Position numbers and translations under genes: made by a program. From the NCBI RefSeq assembly GCF_024346955.1, contig NZ_AP024883.1:2914001-2978000 (forward strand): a stretch of DNA of 64,000 bases, written 5' to 3'. Positions 42,754 through 52,100 of the stretch are shown one piece after another (within the stretch, counting starts at the first letter, position 1; each line of letters starts with the position of its first letter). Under the pieces are notes generated by a model. It saw only the letters and a program-made list of their open reading frames with translations, was not told the origin of the DNA and did no database searches. The DNA comes from Vibrio mangrovi. GTDB taxonomy: Bacteria; Pseudomonadota; Gammaproteobacteria; Enterobacterales; Vibrionaceae.

Positions 42754-45060
42754 CTAAAAAGCATATCCGACCGAGACATAAACAGAATCGTAGTTTTGTT
42801 GGGTCCGTCCATAGCCCACCATTACAGGTCCCAGAGGAGAATCAATCCCGGCAAACAGTGAACCGGCATGATACAAAGGTGCGTTCCTCAAATTTACCGA
42901 CGGATCAGACCAGACACCGCCATATTCCAGCGAAACACCCAGATAAACCGGAGAGGTAAACAGGCCGAAATCATTATCAAACCAGCGATAACGGTAAACT
43001 AAACTGGTAAATGCTTTGTTCTGTCCGAGCAGACTATCCCGGGGAATACCAGAAAGATTCAGTAATCCACCGATCGTTTTCGGGCTGATGGGCGCAATCG
43101 ACTCACTACTTTTGACCTCACCGTATTCAGCATTCCCAATCAGTGTGTGGCGCCCATACTGCGTCGCCCCTTTCAACGTGATCGAATATTCATAGACCGT
43201 CGTGTGATAATCATCCTGATCCAGAGCACCAGAAAAAGCGACCTGATCATCTGAAACCAGATAATCGAGATTCAGGAAAAATCCATGATTCGGTAACGTA
43301 TAACTATCCAGCGTATCCACCCGATATCGGGCAAAAACGCCCCGTCTCTCGAAATCCATGTCACCATAGGAAGGTAACGTCGAATAACTGGCATCTCCAT
43401 CGCCAAAGCGTAACCCGAACTTAAATTCATCCCATAACCGATACTGATAGCCTAACGCGACTTCACCTTCTGTCACGGTATAAGTTGCCGGCAGGTAATC
43501 TTTCGATGCGCCCAGCCCGATATTCTCAAAACCACTTTGCGGCACATTCAGATCATCTTTCCGGTAATTCACTGAGAGTGTTGAGAATACTTTTTGATCC
43601 TGCGTTATCGGCGCATAATATTCAGCAAAGATCTTTCGGTTACTTCCCATTTCCATGTCCACCCGGACTTCACTGCCAAGAGAATTCAGACCGGTAAAAT
43701 TAGTCGAAACACCGACCGAGTAAAGGCTCTGACTGGCAAAATCATCTTCCAGCGCAAAGTGAAAGTTCACATAGTTGGGTCCCCAGGATTTTTCCCGGAC
43801 ACTGACGACCAGAATATCCTGTTTATCCTGTGATTCGATCCGGTAGCGGATTAACTCGAACCGATCCAGAGCATACAATGCTTCGATACGTGCTTCGATT
43901 TCCTCTTGACTGACCTGAGCTTCCGCCGGAATAGCCAGTAACTGTTTCAGGACCGAATCACGATAATGAGTCTGATTTTCCAGTTCAATCCGGGCGAAAA
44001 CCCACTGTTTTTCAGCCTGAAGCTGTGCAGCTTTCTGCCTCTTCTGCGCGACGTAGCGCTGATAGTCCTCTTCCGGCAATGAAAGTGCAGCGAATGCCTG
44101 GCGCTGATCCATCACAGCCTGATACCCTTTCTGGTAGGCGTCAGCCATCCGGTCAAATTCTGTCGTCTCCATCTGACCGACATCCGGCTTCAGATAAATA
44201 TCATGAGGCGTCAGACTATCTGCCTGTCTCTGAGTACTCTGGCGAACAAGATAATTGGACAGTTGATCGGTCACTGTCAGAAAATCAGTAAAATCAGTCT
44301 GTTGCTTGTAATCCGTACTGATATCAACCGCAATCACCGTATCAGCACCCATTTTTCTCGCAACATCGACCGGCATATTATCTGTAACACCACCATCGAC
44401 CAGTAGCTGACCATCGACTTCATAAGGAGGTAAAGCGCCGGGCACAGACATGCTGGCCATCATCGCATCAATCAGTGAACCGCTTTTCAGTTCAACCGGC
44501 TTTAAATTAACAATATCGGTTGCTACTGCCCGGTAAGGAATCGGCAGTTGGGCAAAAGAAGGAATCCGTGGCAGATTACCTACAGTTTCCCGTAACAGGC
44601 GCAGCATATTCTGGCCCTGAATAACGCCTTTCGGTGCCCGGATTTCAATCCAGCGAATTCCCAGATCGGTATTGAGCTGATAGCGATCTTCAAACTCTTT
44701 ATCCCGAACCCGACGTAAACTGCGGTCAACCCGATCCCGGTAGCCCTGATTCCAGTCAACCCTCATGACCTCATCATGAAGCTGCTGTGCCGGAATCCCG
44801 GTGGCATAAAATCCACCAATATAAGCCCCCATACTGGTTCCGGTAATATAATCAATCGGAACACGTAACTCCTCAAGAGCCTTTAAAACACCGATATGAG
44901 CGGCACCTTTCGCGCCGCCACCAGCAAGAACCACAGCAATACGCGGCCGCGATTGCTGAACCTGAGTCCGGCTTTTTGCGACAACATCCGGGGCAATTCC
45001 CCACCACAGCAGAATGACCATCATGATCAAGGGTTTCATTGATATTTTTCTTTCTGACAT
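42754..45060 (-). CDS. Patatin-like phospholipase fused to an outer-membrane beta-barrel
   Basis: With the ATG at 45060 the protein has 768 residues. A signal peptide is followed by a patatin domain (about 35-320) with the oxyanion motif GGGAKG (47-52), nucleophile Ser76 in GTSMG and the catalytic Asp222 in DGG. Then come a POTRA-like segment (about 360-430) and a C-terminal 16-strand barrel ending in VSVGYAF. This is the PlpD-type architecture (type Vd secretion), in which the lipase can be displayed at or released from the surface. GTG at 45078 overlaps the mrcB stop; ATG at 45039 (MKPLIMMVILL) is a further alternative. The catalytic dyad is intact. Confidence 0.87.
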   Translation of the reverse strand: MSERKISMKPLIMMVILLWWGIAPDVVAKSRTQVQQSRPRIAVVLAGGGAKGAAHIGVLKALEELRVPIDYITGTSMGAYIGGFYATGIPAQQLHDEVMRVDWNQGYRDRVDRSLRRVRDKEFEDRYQLNTDLGIRWIEIRAPKGVIQGQNMLRLLRETVGNLPRIPSFAQLPIPYRAVATDIVNLKPVELKSGSLIDAMMASMSVPGALPPYEVDGQLLVDGGVTDNMPVDVARKMGADTVIAVDISTDYKQQTDFTDFLTVTDQLSNYLVRQSTQRQADSLTPHDIYLKPDVGQMETTEFDRMADAYQKGYQAVMDQRQAFAALSLPEEDYQRYVAQKRQKAAQLQAEKQWVFARIELENQTHYRDSVLKQLLAIPAEAQVSQEEIEARIEALYALDRFELIRYRIESQDKQDILVVSVREKSWGPNYVNFHFALEDDFASQSLYSVGVSTNFTGLNSLGSEVRVDMEMGSNRKIFAEYYAPITQDQKVFSTLSVNYRKDDLNVPQSGFENIGLGASKDYLPATYTVTEGEVALGYQYRLWDEFKFGLRFGDGDASYSTLPSYGDMDFERRGVFARYRVDTLDSYTLPNHGFFLNLDYLVSDDQVAFSGALDQDDYHTTVYEYSITLKGATQYGRHTLIGNAEYGEVKSSESIAPISPKTIGGLLNLSGIPRDSLLGQNKAFTSLVYRYRWFDNDFGLFTSPVYLGVSLEYGGVWSDPSVNLRNAPLYHAGSLFAGIDSPLGPVMVGYGRTQQNYDSVYVSVGYAF

Positions 45061-45071
45061 AGAACCAATAC

Positions 45072-47486
45072 TTACCACTCAAAGATCTTTCTGAGCCAGC
45101 GTAACGGTTTACCCTGCTCTTCACACTGCTGTTTCCAGTATTTTTTCACATCCCATACCGGTAATTTGAATGAATTTTCACAGTCCAGACTGAGCGTACC
45201 ATTGCGTTCTTTATCAAACCCAATCATGGTAATTCCCTGCGGCCATGGTAAATGCAAAACCTTCGGTGTCCGTTTTTGCAGATAATCGGCATAGACCCGC
45301 AAAGCACCGCTTGCTCCGGTCAGTCCAGTCGGTTTGTTATCATCCCGACCGACCCAGATAGTCGTCACTTCACGCCCATCGACACCGACAAACCAGCTGT
45401 CCCGTGAATCATTACTGGTTCCGGTTTTCCCTGCCAGCATCGCCCAGGAAAAACGACCGCTGAGATACCGGCCGGTTCCTTCAATCACACCACGCTTCAT
45501 TGCATATGTCGTCAGCCATGCAGCCTGTTGTGTCACTGCCTGAGTACTTTTGGGAATCGACTGGTACAGAACATTACCGTCCAGATCAATCACTGAGCGC
45601 AGTGCTGACAATTTTGCTTTTCTGCCGGAGTTCGTAATGGTCTGATACATCTGTGCCACCTGAATCGGCGTGAGGGAAAAAGAGCCTAAAAACATAGAAG
45701 GCACCGGGCGGATCTCCTGCCCGTCGATGCCTAAAGCAATCAGAGTATCACTGACTTGCGGAATCCCCAGAGACATACCCAACTGGATTGTCGGAATATT
45801 AATGGATTTCGCCAAAGCCAGATAAAACGGCACTTCTCCCCGGAACTGATGATCAAAATTCTGCGGAGTCCAGACATCACCACGATCTGATTTCAACGCA
45901 ATCGGTTTATCTTCAAGCGTAGTTGACAGATTATACTGAGCAGGATCGCTCAGAGCGGTCAGATAAATCGCTGGTTTCACCAGAGAACCGATTTGTCGGC
46001 TGGCACTGAGTACCCGGTTGAATCCATCAAACCCGGTCTGAACACCACCGACCATTGCCCTGATTTCACCGCTCTGACGATCCACGGCAATGGCAGCGGC
46101 TTCTAACGATTTACCAAGCTGCGGCACTTTCTTATGTACTGCATTTTCCAGCTCAGCCTGAGACACCGGATCAAGTGTGGTAAAAACCCTCAGACCTTTA
46201 TCTGATTTAAACTGCTCACCCACTTTATCTTTCAGTTCAATCGCCAATTGCTGAAAATAAGCAGGCTGGCGTCTGGCAATATGTGGATTTTTCTGGACAT
46301 CTAAAGGACGTTCAACCGCCTGAGCATACTGTCTTGCCGTCAGAATATCCTGTTGCAACATCAGCTTCAGCACGAGATCACGCCGCTCTCTGGCCCGTTC
46401 CGGATAACGAACCGGATTGTAATATGAAGGCCCTTTCACCATCCCGACCAGCAAAGCCAGTTGATCAATTCTCAGTTCCTGTAATGGCTGGCCGAAATAC
46501 AAGCGGGATGCCAGTCCGAAGCCATGCACTTCTTCAGCACCATTCTGCCCCAGATAAACTTCATTCAGATAAGCTTCCAGAATCCGGTCTTTACTGAAAC
46601 GGTGGTCGATGATGAGTGCCATATAGGCTTCCTGCAACTTTCTCACCAGCGTTTTCTGGCTGGACAGAAAAATATTCTTCGCCAGTTGTTGTGTCAGCGT
46701 ACTGCCGCCCTGAACAGTGCGTCCGGCACGCAGGTTTGCTACCAAAGCCCGCAGAATGGCAAAAGGAGAAACACCATCATGATGGTAGAAATTCCGGTCT
46801 TCGGTCGCCAGCAGTGCATCGATCATCACTTCCGGAAACTGTTCCCGGCGCAGAAACAGACGTTGCTCGGTAATATTTTTTTCCAGCATTCCCAGCATTT
46901 TGGGTTCCAGACGCAAAAAACCGATGTCCTGATGCTTATCCAGAGACTGAATCCGGGTCAGTGTTTCACCATTAAAATAAAGCATCACATGCCGGTCAGG
47001 CTCCGGCCCGTCAGCAAATTCAAAAGGACGGCGGATCAATTCAATTTTTGTCGTAGATGCCGAATACTCTCCGGCATAGCGAGGCGTTGCGACTTTGCGA
47101 TAATTCAGAATATCCAGCTCATGCCGCAATGCTTCGATACTCATATCATCTCCGGGAGAAAGTGACAGAATCCGTGCATAAACAACCGTCGGCAGATCAA
47201 AGAGCTGACCTTCAAATTTCTGGGTAACCAGATTGTTCAGGTAAACCCCATAGACCACAATGACGATGGCTAATGTCAATCCGACCTTCCAGCCGATCCG
47301 CCATAATTTCCTGAACCATCCTGATGATTTAGCAGCAGTTTTGGCCTCTTTCTTCTGCGCCTGATTTTTCCCGGATGCTCTCCGATCGGAAGTTCGTTTT
47401 TTCTGCTGATTTTTTTGACTACTCATTGAATTAATTATCGCTTCGTTGCTGTCGTCGCTATTGATCGGATGATCGGATACTTCCAC
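45072..47486 (-). CDS. mrcB: Penicillin-binding protein 1B (bifunctional)
   Basis: The 804-residue class A PBP makes and cross-links glycan strands. It has a basic, disordered cytoplasmic tail (about 20-60), a single membrane helix (about 68-90), a UB2H domain (about 95-180), a GT51 glycosyltransferase (TEDRNFYHHDG, GGSTLTQQLAKN) and a transpeptidase with SLVK, SIN and KTGTS. GGAGG eight bases upstream supports the GTG at 47486. A GTG at 47495 overlaps the Shine-Dalgarno region, and an ATG at 47426 (MSSQKNQQ) has no good site. It lies directly beside the siderophore locus. Confidence 0.95.
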   Translation of the reverse strand: MEVSDHPINSDDSNEAIINSMSSQKNQQKKRTSDRRASGKNQAQKKEAKTAAKSSGWFRKLWRIGWKVGLTLAIVIVVYGVYLNNLVTQKFEGQLFDLPTVVYARILSLSPGDDMSIEALRHELDILNYRKVATPRYAGEYSASTTKIELIRRPFEFADGPEPDRHVMLYFNGETLTRIQSLDKHQDIGFLRLEPKMLGMLEKNITEQRLFLRREQFPEVMIDALLATEDRNFYHHDGVSPFAILRALVANLRAGRTVQGGSTLTQQLAKNIFLSSQKTLVRKLQEAYMALIIDHRFSKDRILEAYLNEVYLGQNGAEEVHGFGLASRLYFGQPLQELRIDQLALLVGMVKGPSYYNPVRYPERARERRDLVLKLMLQQDILTARQYAQAVERPLDVQKNPHIARRQPAYFQQLAIELKDKVGEQFKSDKGLRVFTTLDPVSQAELENAVHKKVPQLGKSLEAAAIAVDRQSGEIRAMVGGVQTGFDGFNRVLSASRQIGSLVKPAIYLTALSDPAQYNLSTTLEDKPIALKSDRGDVWTPQNFDHQFRGEVPFYLALAKSINIPTIQLGMSLGIPQVSDTLIALGIDGQEIRPVPSMFLGSFSLTPIQVAQMYQTITNSGRKAKLSALRSVIDLDGNVLYQSIPKSTQAVTQQAAWLTTYAMKRGVIEGTGRYLSGRFSWAMLAGKTGTSNDSRDSWFVGVDGREVTTIWVGRDDNKPTGLTGASGALRVYADYLQKRTPKVLHLPWPQGITMIGFDKERNGTLSLDCENSFKLPVWDVKKYWKQQCEEQGKPLRWLRKIFEW

Positions 47487-47719
47487 AGAAGTCACCTCCG
47501 GTCATCTCACTGATATTCTTATACCCGGAAACACTCAAAGGAGCGTCAGGAATAATACCGTAGCCCAATGTTACCTTATGTATTTGTGTATTCGTATCCA
47601 TAGGTACTGATATTCTTGTGTACTAAGGCCATGGTTTGATGTCAATTTGTACAATTCGGTTTGACACAATATTAACAGCCATAGGACTTTCACTGACATA
47701 TACCGTCGCTGACAGCCAA

Positions 47720-47776
47720 TTCGTCAGTTGAAAACAAATTCGTCAGTTGAAAACAAGTCCGTCAGTTGAAAACACA
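47720..47776. repeat. Three 19-bp tandem direct repeats
   Basis: Three consecutive units of TTCGTCAGTTGAAAACAAR begin at 47720, 47739 and 47758. The first two differ only in the last base; the third has TCC for TTC at the start and ACA at the end. They lie about 145 bp upstream of the fes start and 90 bp upstream of the Fur site. Possible roles are a regulator binding array or a simple slippage product. Confidence 0.85.
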
Positions 47777-47867
47777 CTGAGTCATGCATCTTGGAATAAC
47801 TTGCAGATAAAATGCAAACAAAGATTCCAGATTAGTTAGGAAATGAACATTATTAACCATTGCAAAC

Positions 47868-47880
47868 GATAATTATTATC
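47868..47880 (+). promoter_or_regulatory. Fur box of the fes-entF-entS operon
   Basis: GATAAT-T-ATTATC is a perfect 6-1-6 Fur half-site pair 40 bp upstream of the fes ATG, followed by a third related hexamer (AATATC). This predicts iron repression of the biosynthetic operon. Confidence 0.85.
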
Positions 47881-47919
47881 AATATCATTCAATATTAAAT
47901 CAGATATGAATGGTGTTTT

Positions 47920-49197
47920 ATGTATTGCAACTGGCTTCATCAGGCTCATATCGGCTCTCCCGAATGGTGGTCGCGACTTGAACAACACGGCTCTCCCTGG
48001 ATTACACCCGCAGAAGATGGCGGTTACTGGGCCAGTTTTTTCTGGCAAGACCCTCAGGGAAGTGAGCAACTTTCGAAAATTCAACGAGTCTGGCTCAATA
48101 TCACTGGCGTCACTGATCATCATCAGGGAAAAGATCCGATTTCACTTCAACGTATCCTTCAAACCGATGTCTGGGTCGCAGAAATCAAACTGACACCGCA
48201 ATGGCGTGGCAGCTATATGTTCATCCCCAGTATGCTGGATGATGACTTTCAGGGAAATGCTGAAGATATGTATACCCTGCGCAGATGGTGGCAAAACACC
48301 TTTGTAAACGGCACTGAACCAGCCGCTGACAAGCTGAACCCGGCCCGCCACTGGTTCGGAGGACGGGGACATTGCGTATCACCATTATCAATGCCGGATG
48401 CACCACCGCAAACAGCCTGGCAGAGTGTCGATCAGGGGCAGGAATCTTTGTCTCACAGTAGATTGCAAACATATCAATGGCATAGCCAGATATTGGGAAA
48501 TAGCCGGGATATATGGACGCTCGGACTGGGTCAGCCAACACACACCAGACCGCTTGCAATCATACTGGACGGAAAATTCTGGACCCAACAAATGCCACTG
48601 CCGGTTGCGCTCGAATCCCTGACCCAACAACACCGCTTACCGCCTGCCGTTTACCTGTTTATCGATTCTCTGGACAACCAGCAACGTGCACATGAACTGC
48701 CTTGTAATATGCAATTCTGGGATGCAGTGGAAAACGAGCTGCTGCCGCAGTTGTCACAATGGGAAGCCTGCTCTTGCGCCGCAGAAACAACGATCATTGC
48801 CGGTCAGAGCTTCGGCGGACTATCTGCCGCCTTTGCAATTCTCAATAAACCACATCTTGCAACCAGTGCCATTTGCCAGTCCAGTTCTTTCTGGTGGCCA
48901 AACCGCCATCATGATGCATCTGACAGTTTCATGATCAATGCCTTGCAACAACAGCAATTCAGTCACGTTCCCCGGAAGTTTTTTATCGAGGCCGGGATCC
49001 GGGAAAAGCTGATCTATCGCGCCAATGAACAGGTTGTCTCCTTACTTAAACAGGCAAACCATCAGGTGATCTATCGTGATGTGGATGGCGGACATGATGC
49101 TTTGTGCTGGCGTGGCGGACTGACAGACGGACTACAGGCTATCTGGTCAGGTCACCATTTTCTTGAATCCGGAGCTTTATCTTATGAACAAATTTGA
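47920..49197 (+). CDS. fes: Fes-type ferric enterobactin esterase
   Basis: The 425-residue protein has an N-terminal Fes-specific domain (about 15-170) and a C-terminal alpha/beta hydrolase (about 190-420). The nucleophile Ser297 lies in GQSFGG and the catalytic histidine is His392 in DGGHDA. The enzyme hydrolyses the serine trilactone of ferric catecholates in the cytoplasm to release iron, so its presence argues that the locus makes a lactone siderophore rather than vibriobactin. It is the first gene of the operon, and its last 14 bp overlap entF. The ribosome site is weak, and a slightly different start cannot be excluded. Confidence 0.9.
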   Translation: MYCNWLHQAHIGSPEWWSRLEQHGSPWITPAEDGGYWASFFWQDPQGSEQLSKIQRVWLNITGVTDHHQGKDPISLQRILQTDVWVAEIKLTPQWRGSYMFIPSMLDDDFQGNAEDMYTLRRWWQNTFVNGTEPAADKLNPARHWFGGRGHCVSPLSMPDAPPQTAWQSVDQGQESLSHSRLQTYQWHSQILGNSRDIWTLGLGQPTHTRPLAIILDGKFWTQQMPLPVALESLTQQHRLPPAVYLFIDSLDNQQRAHELPCNMQFWDAVENELLPQLSQWEACSCAAETTIIAGQSFGGLSAAFAILNKPHLATSAICQSSSFWWPNRHHDASDSFMINALQQQQFSHVPRKFFIEAGIREKLIYRANEQVVSLLKQANHQVIYRDVDGGHDALCWRGGLTDGLQAIWSGHHFLESGALSYEQI

Positions 49198-52100
49198 TTC
49201 ATCTTCCCTTGTGCAATATCCGCTGGTTGCCGCTCAGGCAGGGATCTGGATGGCAGACCAGCTCACCACAGAGGCGAATGCCTATGCGGTTGCCCATTAT
49301 GTAGAAATCAATGATGCACTCAACACTGAGCTTTTCCTGCAAGCGATCGAACATGGCCTCAGTCAGGCCGATACGCTTCATATGATCGTCACAGAAAAGC
49401 AAGGAGTTCCCTATCAGAGCTTTGATCCGAAAAAGAACCTGACGCCACCACAATATCTGGATCTGCGCACCCGGCCTTCGCCGGTCAGGGCAGCTCTCAA
49501 GATGATGGAAGACGATCTCAGTCAGGATCTCCGCTATCAGCCGGATAAAGACAACTGTTGCCACCTGTTAATCCGGACCGGAGAAACACAGTACTTCTGG
49601 TATCAGCGCTATCACCATCTGCTGGTGGACGGCTTTGGTTTTGCCACACTCAGCAAATACATTGCTGAACTTTATACGGCCTTATGTCATGGACAACCTC
49701 TTCCGGCACATTCACCATTCACATCCATGGGTGATGTCGTTGCAGAGTATGAAGATTACCAGTGTGGAACCAAAGCAGCCAAAGACCGGCAATTCTGGCA
49801 GGATTACCTGCAAGATCTGCCGGAACCGGCCAGTCTGGCCGATCAACAGCTGGAAGTGTCACAACCATCATCTACCATCAATCGTCATCAGCTTCACTAT
49901 TCCTCCCGGCAACTGACACCGATCTATCAGCTTGCCAGTCAGCACCGGCTGAACCCAAGTGACCTGCTGATTGCACTGGTCGCTTTATGGCTGGGCCGGT
50001 TAACTAACCGTTCAGCATTCAGTCTGGGGATGATTTGGATGAGACGGGTCGGTTCCGTAGCACTGAACGCCTGTGGACCGGTGATCAATGTCCTGCCGTT
50101 CGCCGTGCGCAGTCAGCCGGAAATGACCGTGATGGAACTGGCGAAATCACTGGCATCTGAGCAGAAATTGATCCGGCGCCACCAGCGCTATGATAGTGAA
50201 CAAATCTGCCGGGATGCTGGATTCAGTGTCGATACACCATTATTCGGCCCGGTCATCAACTTTAAAATGTTTGACTACCACATCGACATTGCAGGAACAG
50301 CAGGAATCACTCACCAACTGGCATCAGGCCCGGTACGCGATATTGAAATTGCACTCTACCTCGATCCGGAGCAGGGTTTCACTCTGGAATTGCTGGTTAA
50401 CCGTGCCCGGTACAAACACTCAGACATAACAACCCACCTGAACCGGTTCTCGTTACTGTTTGAGGCTTTCTGTCAGTCACCGGAACTGCCTCTGAAAGAT
50501 TATCCGATCCGGCTTGATTCCGAGCAGAAACTTATCCGTCAGGTGAATAAAACTGAATATGAACTTCCCCCGGAAACACTGAAAACCGCCCTGCAGAATC
50601 AGGCCCGCCGCACCCCAAATCAGACAGCTCTGCTCGATGAAAATCATCAGCTCAACTATCATGAAGTACGCACTCAGGTAGAACGCCTTGCCGGAGAACT
50701 ATACCGGCAAGGTGTACGTCGCGGAGACATTGTTGCGGTTGCACTTCCCCGCTCCGTTCATCTGACAATCGCTCTGATGGCAACGATTGAAATCGGAGCT
50801 GCATATCTGCCGCTGGATACGGATTATCCACAACAGCGACTGGCGATGATGCTGGAAGATGCAACACCATCACTCCTGATCACAACTGCTTCCCTACAGG
50901 ATCAATTCACTACAGCACAACCCTGTTATCTGTTCGAACACTTGCTGGATCAATCCATCCTTCCGGCAACGGAAGCTGAGTTACAGTCTCCCGTCCCTGA
51001 TGATCCGGCTTATGTCATCTTTACTTCCGGTTCAACAGGACGCCCCAAAGGTGTTGTGATTTCCCATCGTGCCATCATCAACCGGCTTCGCTGGATGCAG
51101 TACCAATATCCATTGGATAGCACCGATGTGGTGTTGCAGAAAACACCGTGTAGTTTTGATGTTTCCGTCTGGGAGTTTTTCTGGTCGATGATGGTTGGAG
51201 CCCGGCTGGTGATGGCTCCGCCTCAGGCACATAAAGACCCGGCAAAATTACGGGATCTGATCCAGTCTTACCGGATCACAACCTGTCACTTTGTTCCCTC
51301 GATGCTGGCTGCGTTTGTCACCGATCTCAACAATCCGGAGCAACGTCAGCAGTGCCGGAGCTTAACTCAGGTTTTCTGTAGCGGGGAAGCCCTGCCGACC
51401 GAACTCTGCCGACAATGGCAACATCTGCTGAAGACACCGCTGCACAATCTTTACGGTCCGACCGAGGCAGCCGTCGATGTGAGTTACTACCCGGCGTTTG
51501 GGAAGCATCTGGCAGAACTGACTGGCCAGCATGTTCCGATTGGTTTTCCGGTCTGGAATACCCGCTTACATATCTTAGATCAGAGTCTTTCTCCCGTACC
51601 GGTTGGTATTGCCGGTGATCTCTACCTTGCCGGAACTCAGTTAGCACAAGGTTATCTCAACCGGGATGATCTGACCCGGGAACGGTTTATCATCCACCCG
51701 GTTTCAGGGGAAAGACTATATTTTACCGGTGATGTGGCCCGCTACCGGGCCGATGGCAGTATTGATTATCTGGGACGCAGTGATGATCAGCTCAAACTGC
51801 GTGGACAACGAATAGAGCTGGCAGAAATTGATCATGCCATGCGTCTTCTGCCCGGAGTTCAGGATGCTGTCTGTCATGCCTGTGTGCTGAATCAGTCTGC
51901 GGTAGTTAACGGTAGCGATGCCCGCCAGCTGGTTGGTTATCTCATCACCGACGGAACCACTGAACCTAATCTGGACACCTTGCGGCAGCAATTGGCGGAT
52001 ACATTACCTGCCCATATGGTTCCGGTTACTTTAGTTACACTGGAACAATTCCCGCTCAGTGCCAATGGAAAACTAAACCGCAAAGCGCTGCCTCTGCCAC

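Larger units (their letters stand above)
47487..47919. promoter_or_regulatory. Intergenic region between mrcB and fes
   Basis: 433 bp with no supportable gene. It holds the mrcB promoter (leftward), a set of tandem repeats (47720-47776), a perfect Fur-like site (47868-47880) and the fes promoter (rightward). It is also the left junction of the siderophore locus. Confidence 0.6.

Noticed and set aside
46524..47165. 213-residue frame opposite mrcB
   Set aside because: Antisense shadow; no signal peptide, domain or ribosome site.
47720..47776. CRISPR array or plasmid iterons
   Set aside because: The repeats are directly contiguous without spacers, only three units, with no cas or rep gene nearby.
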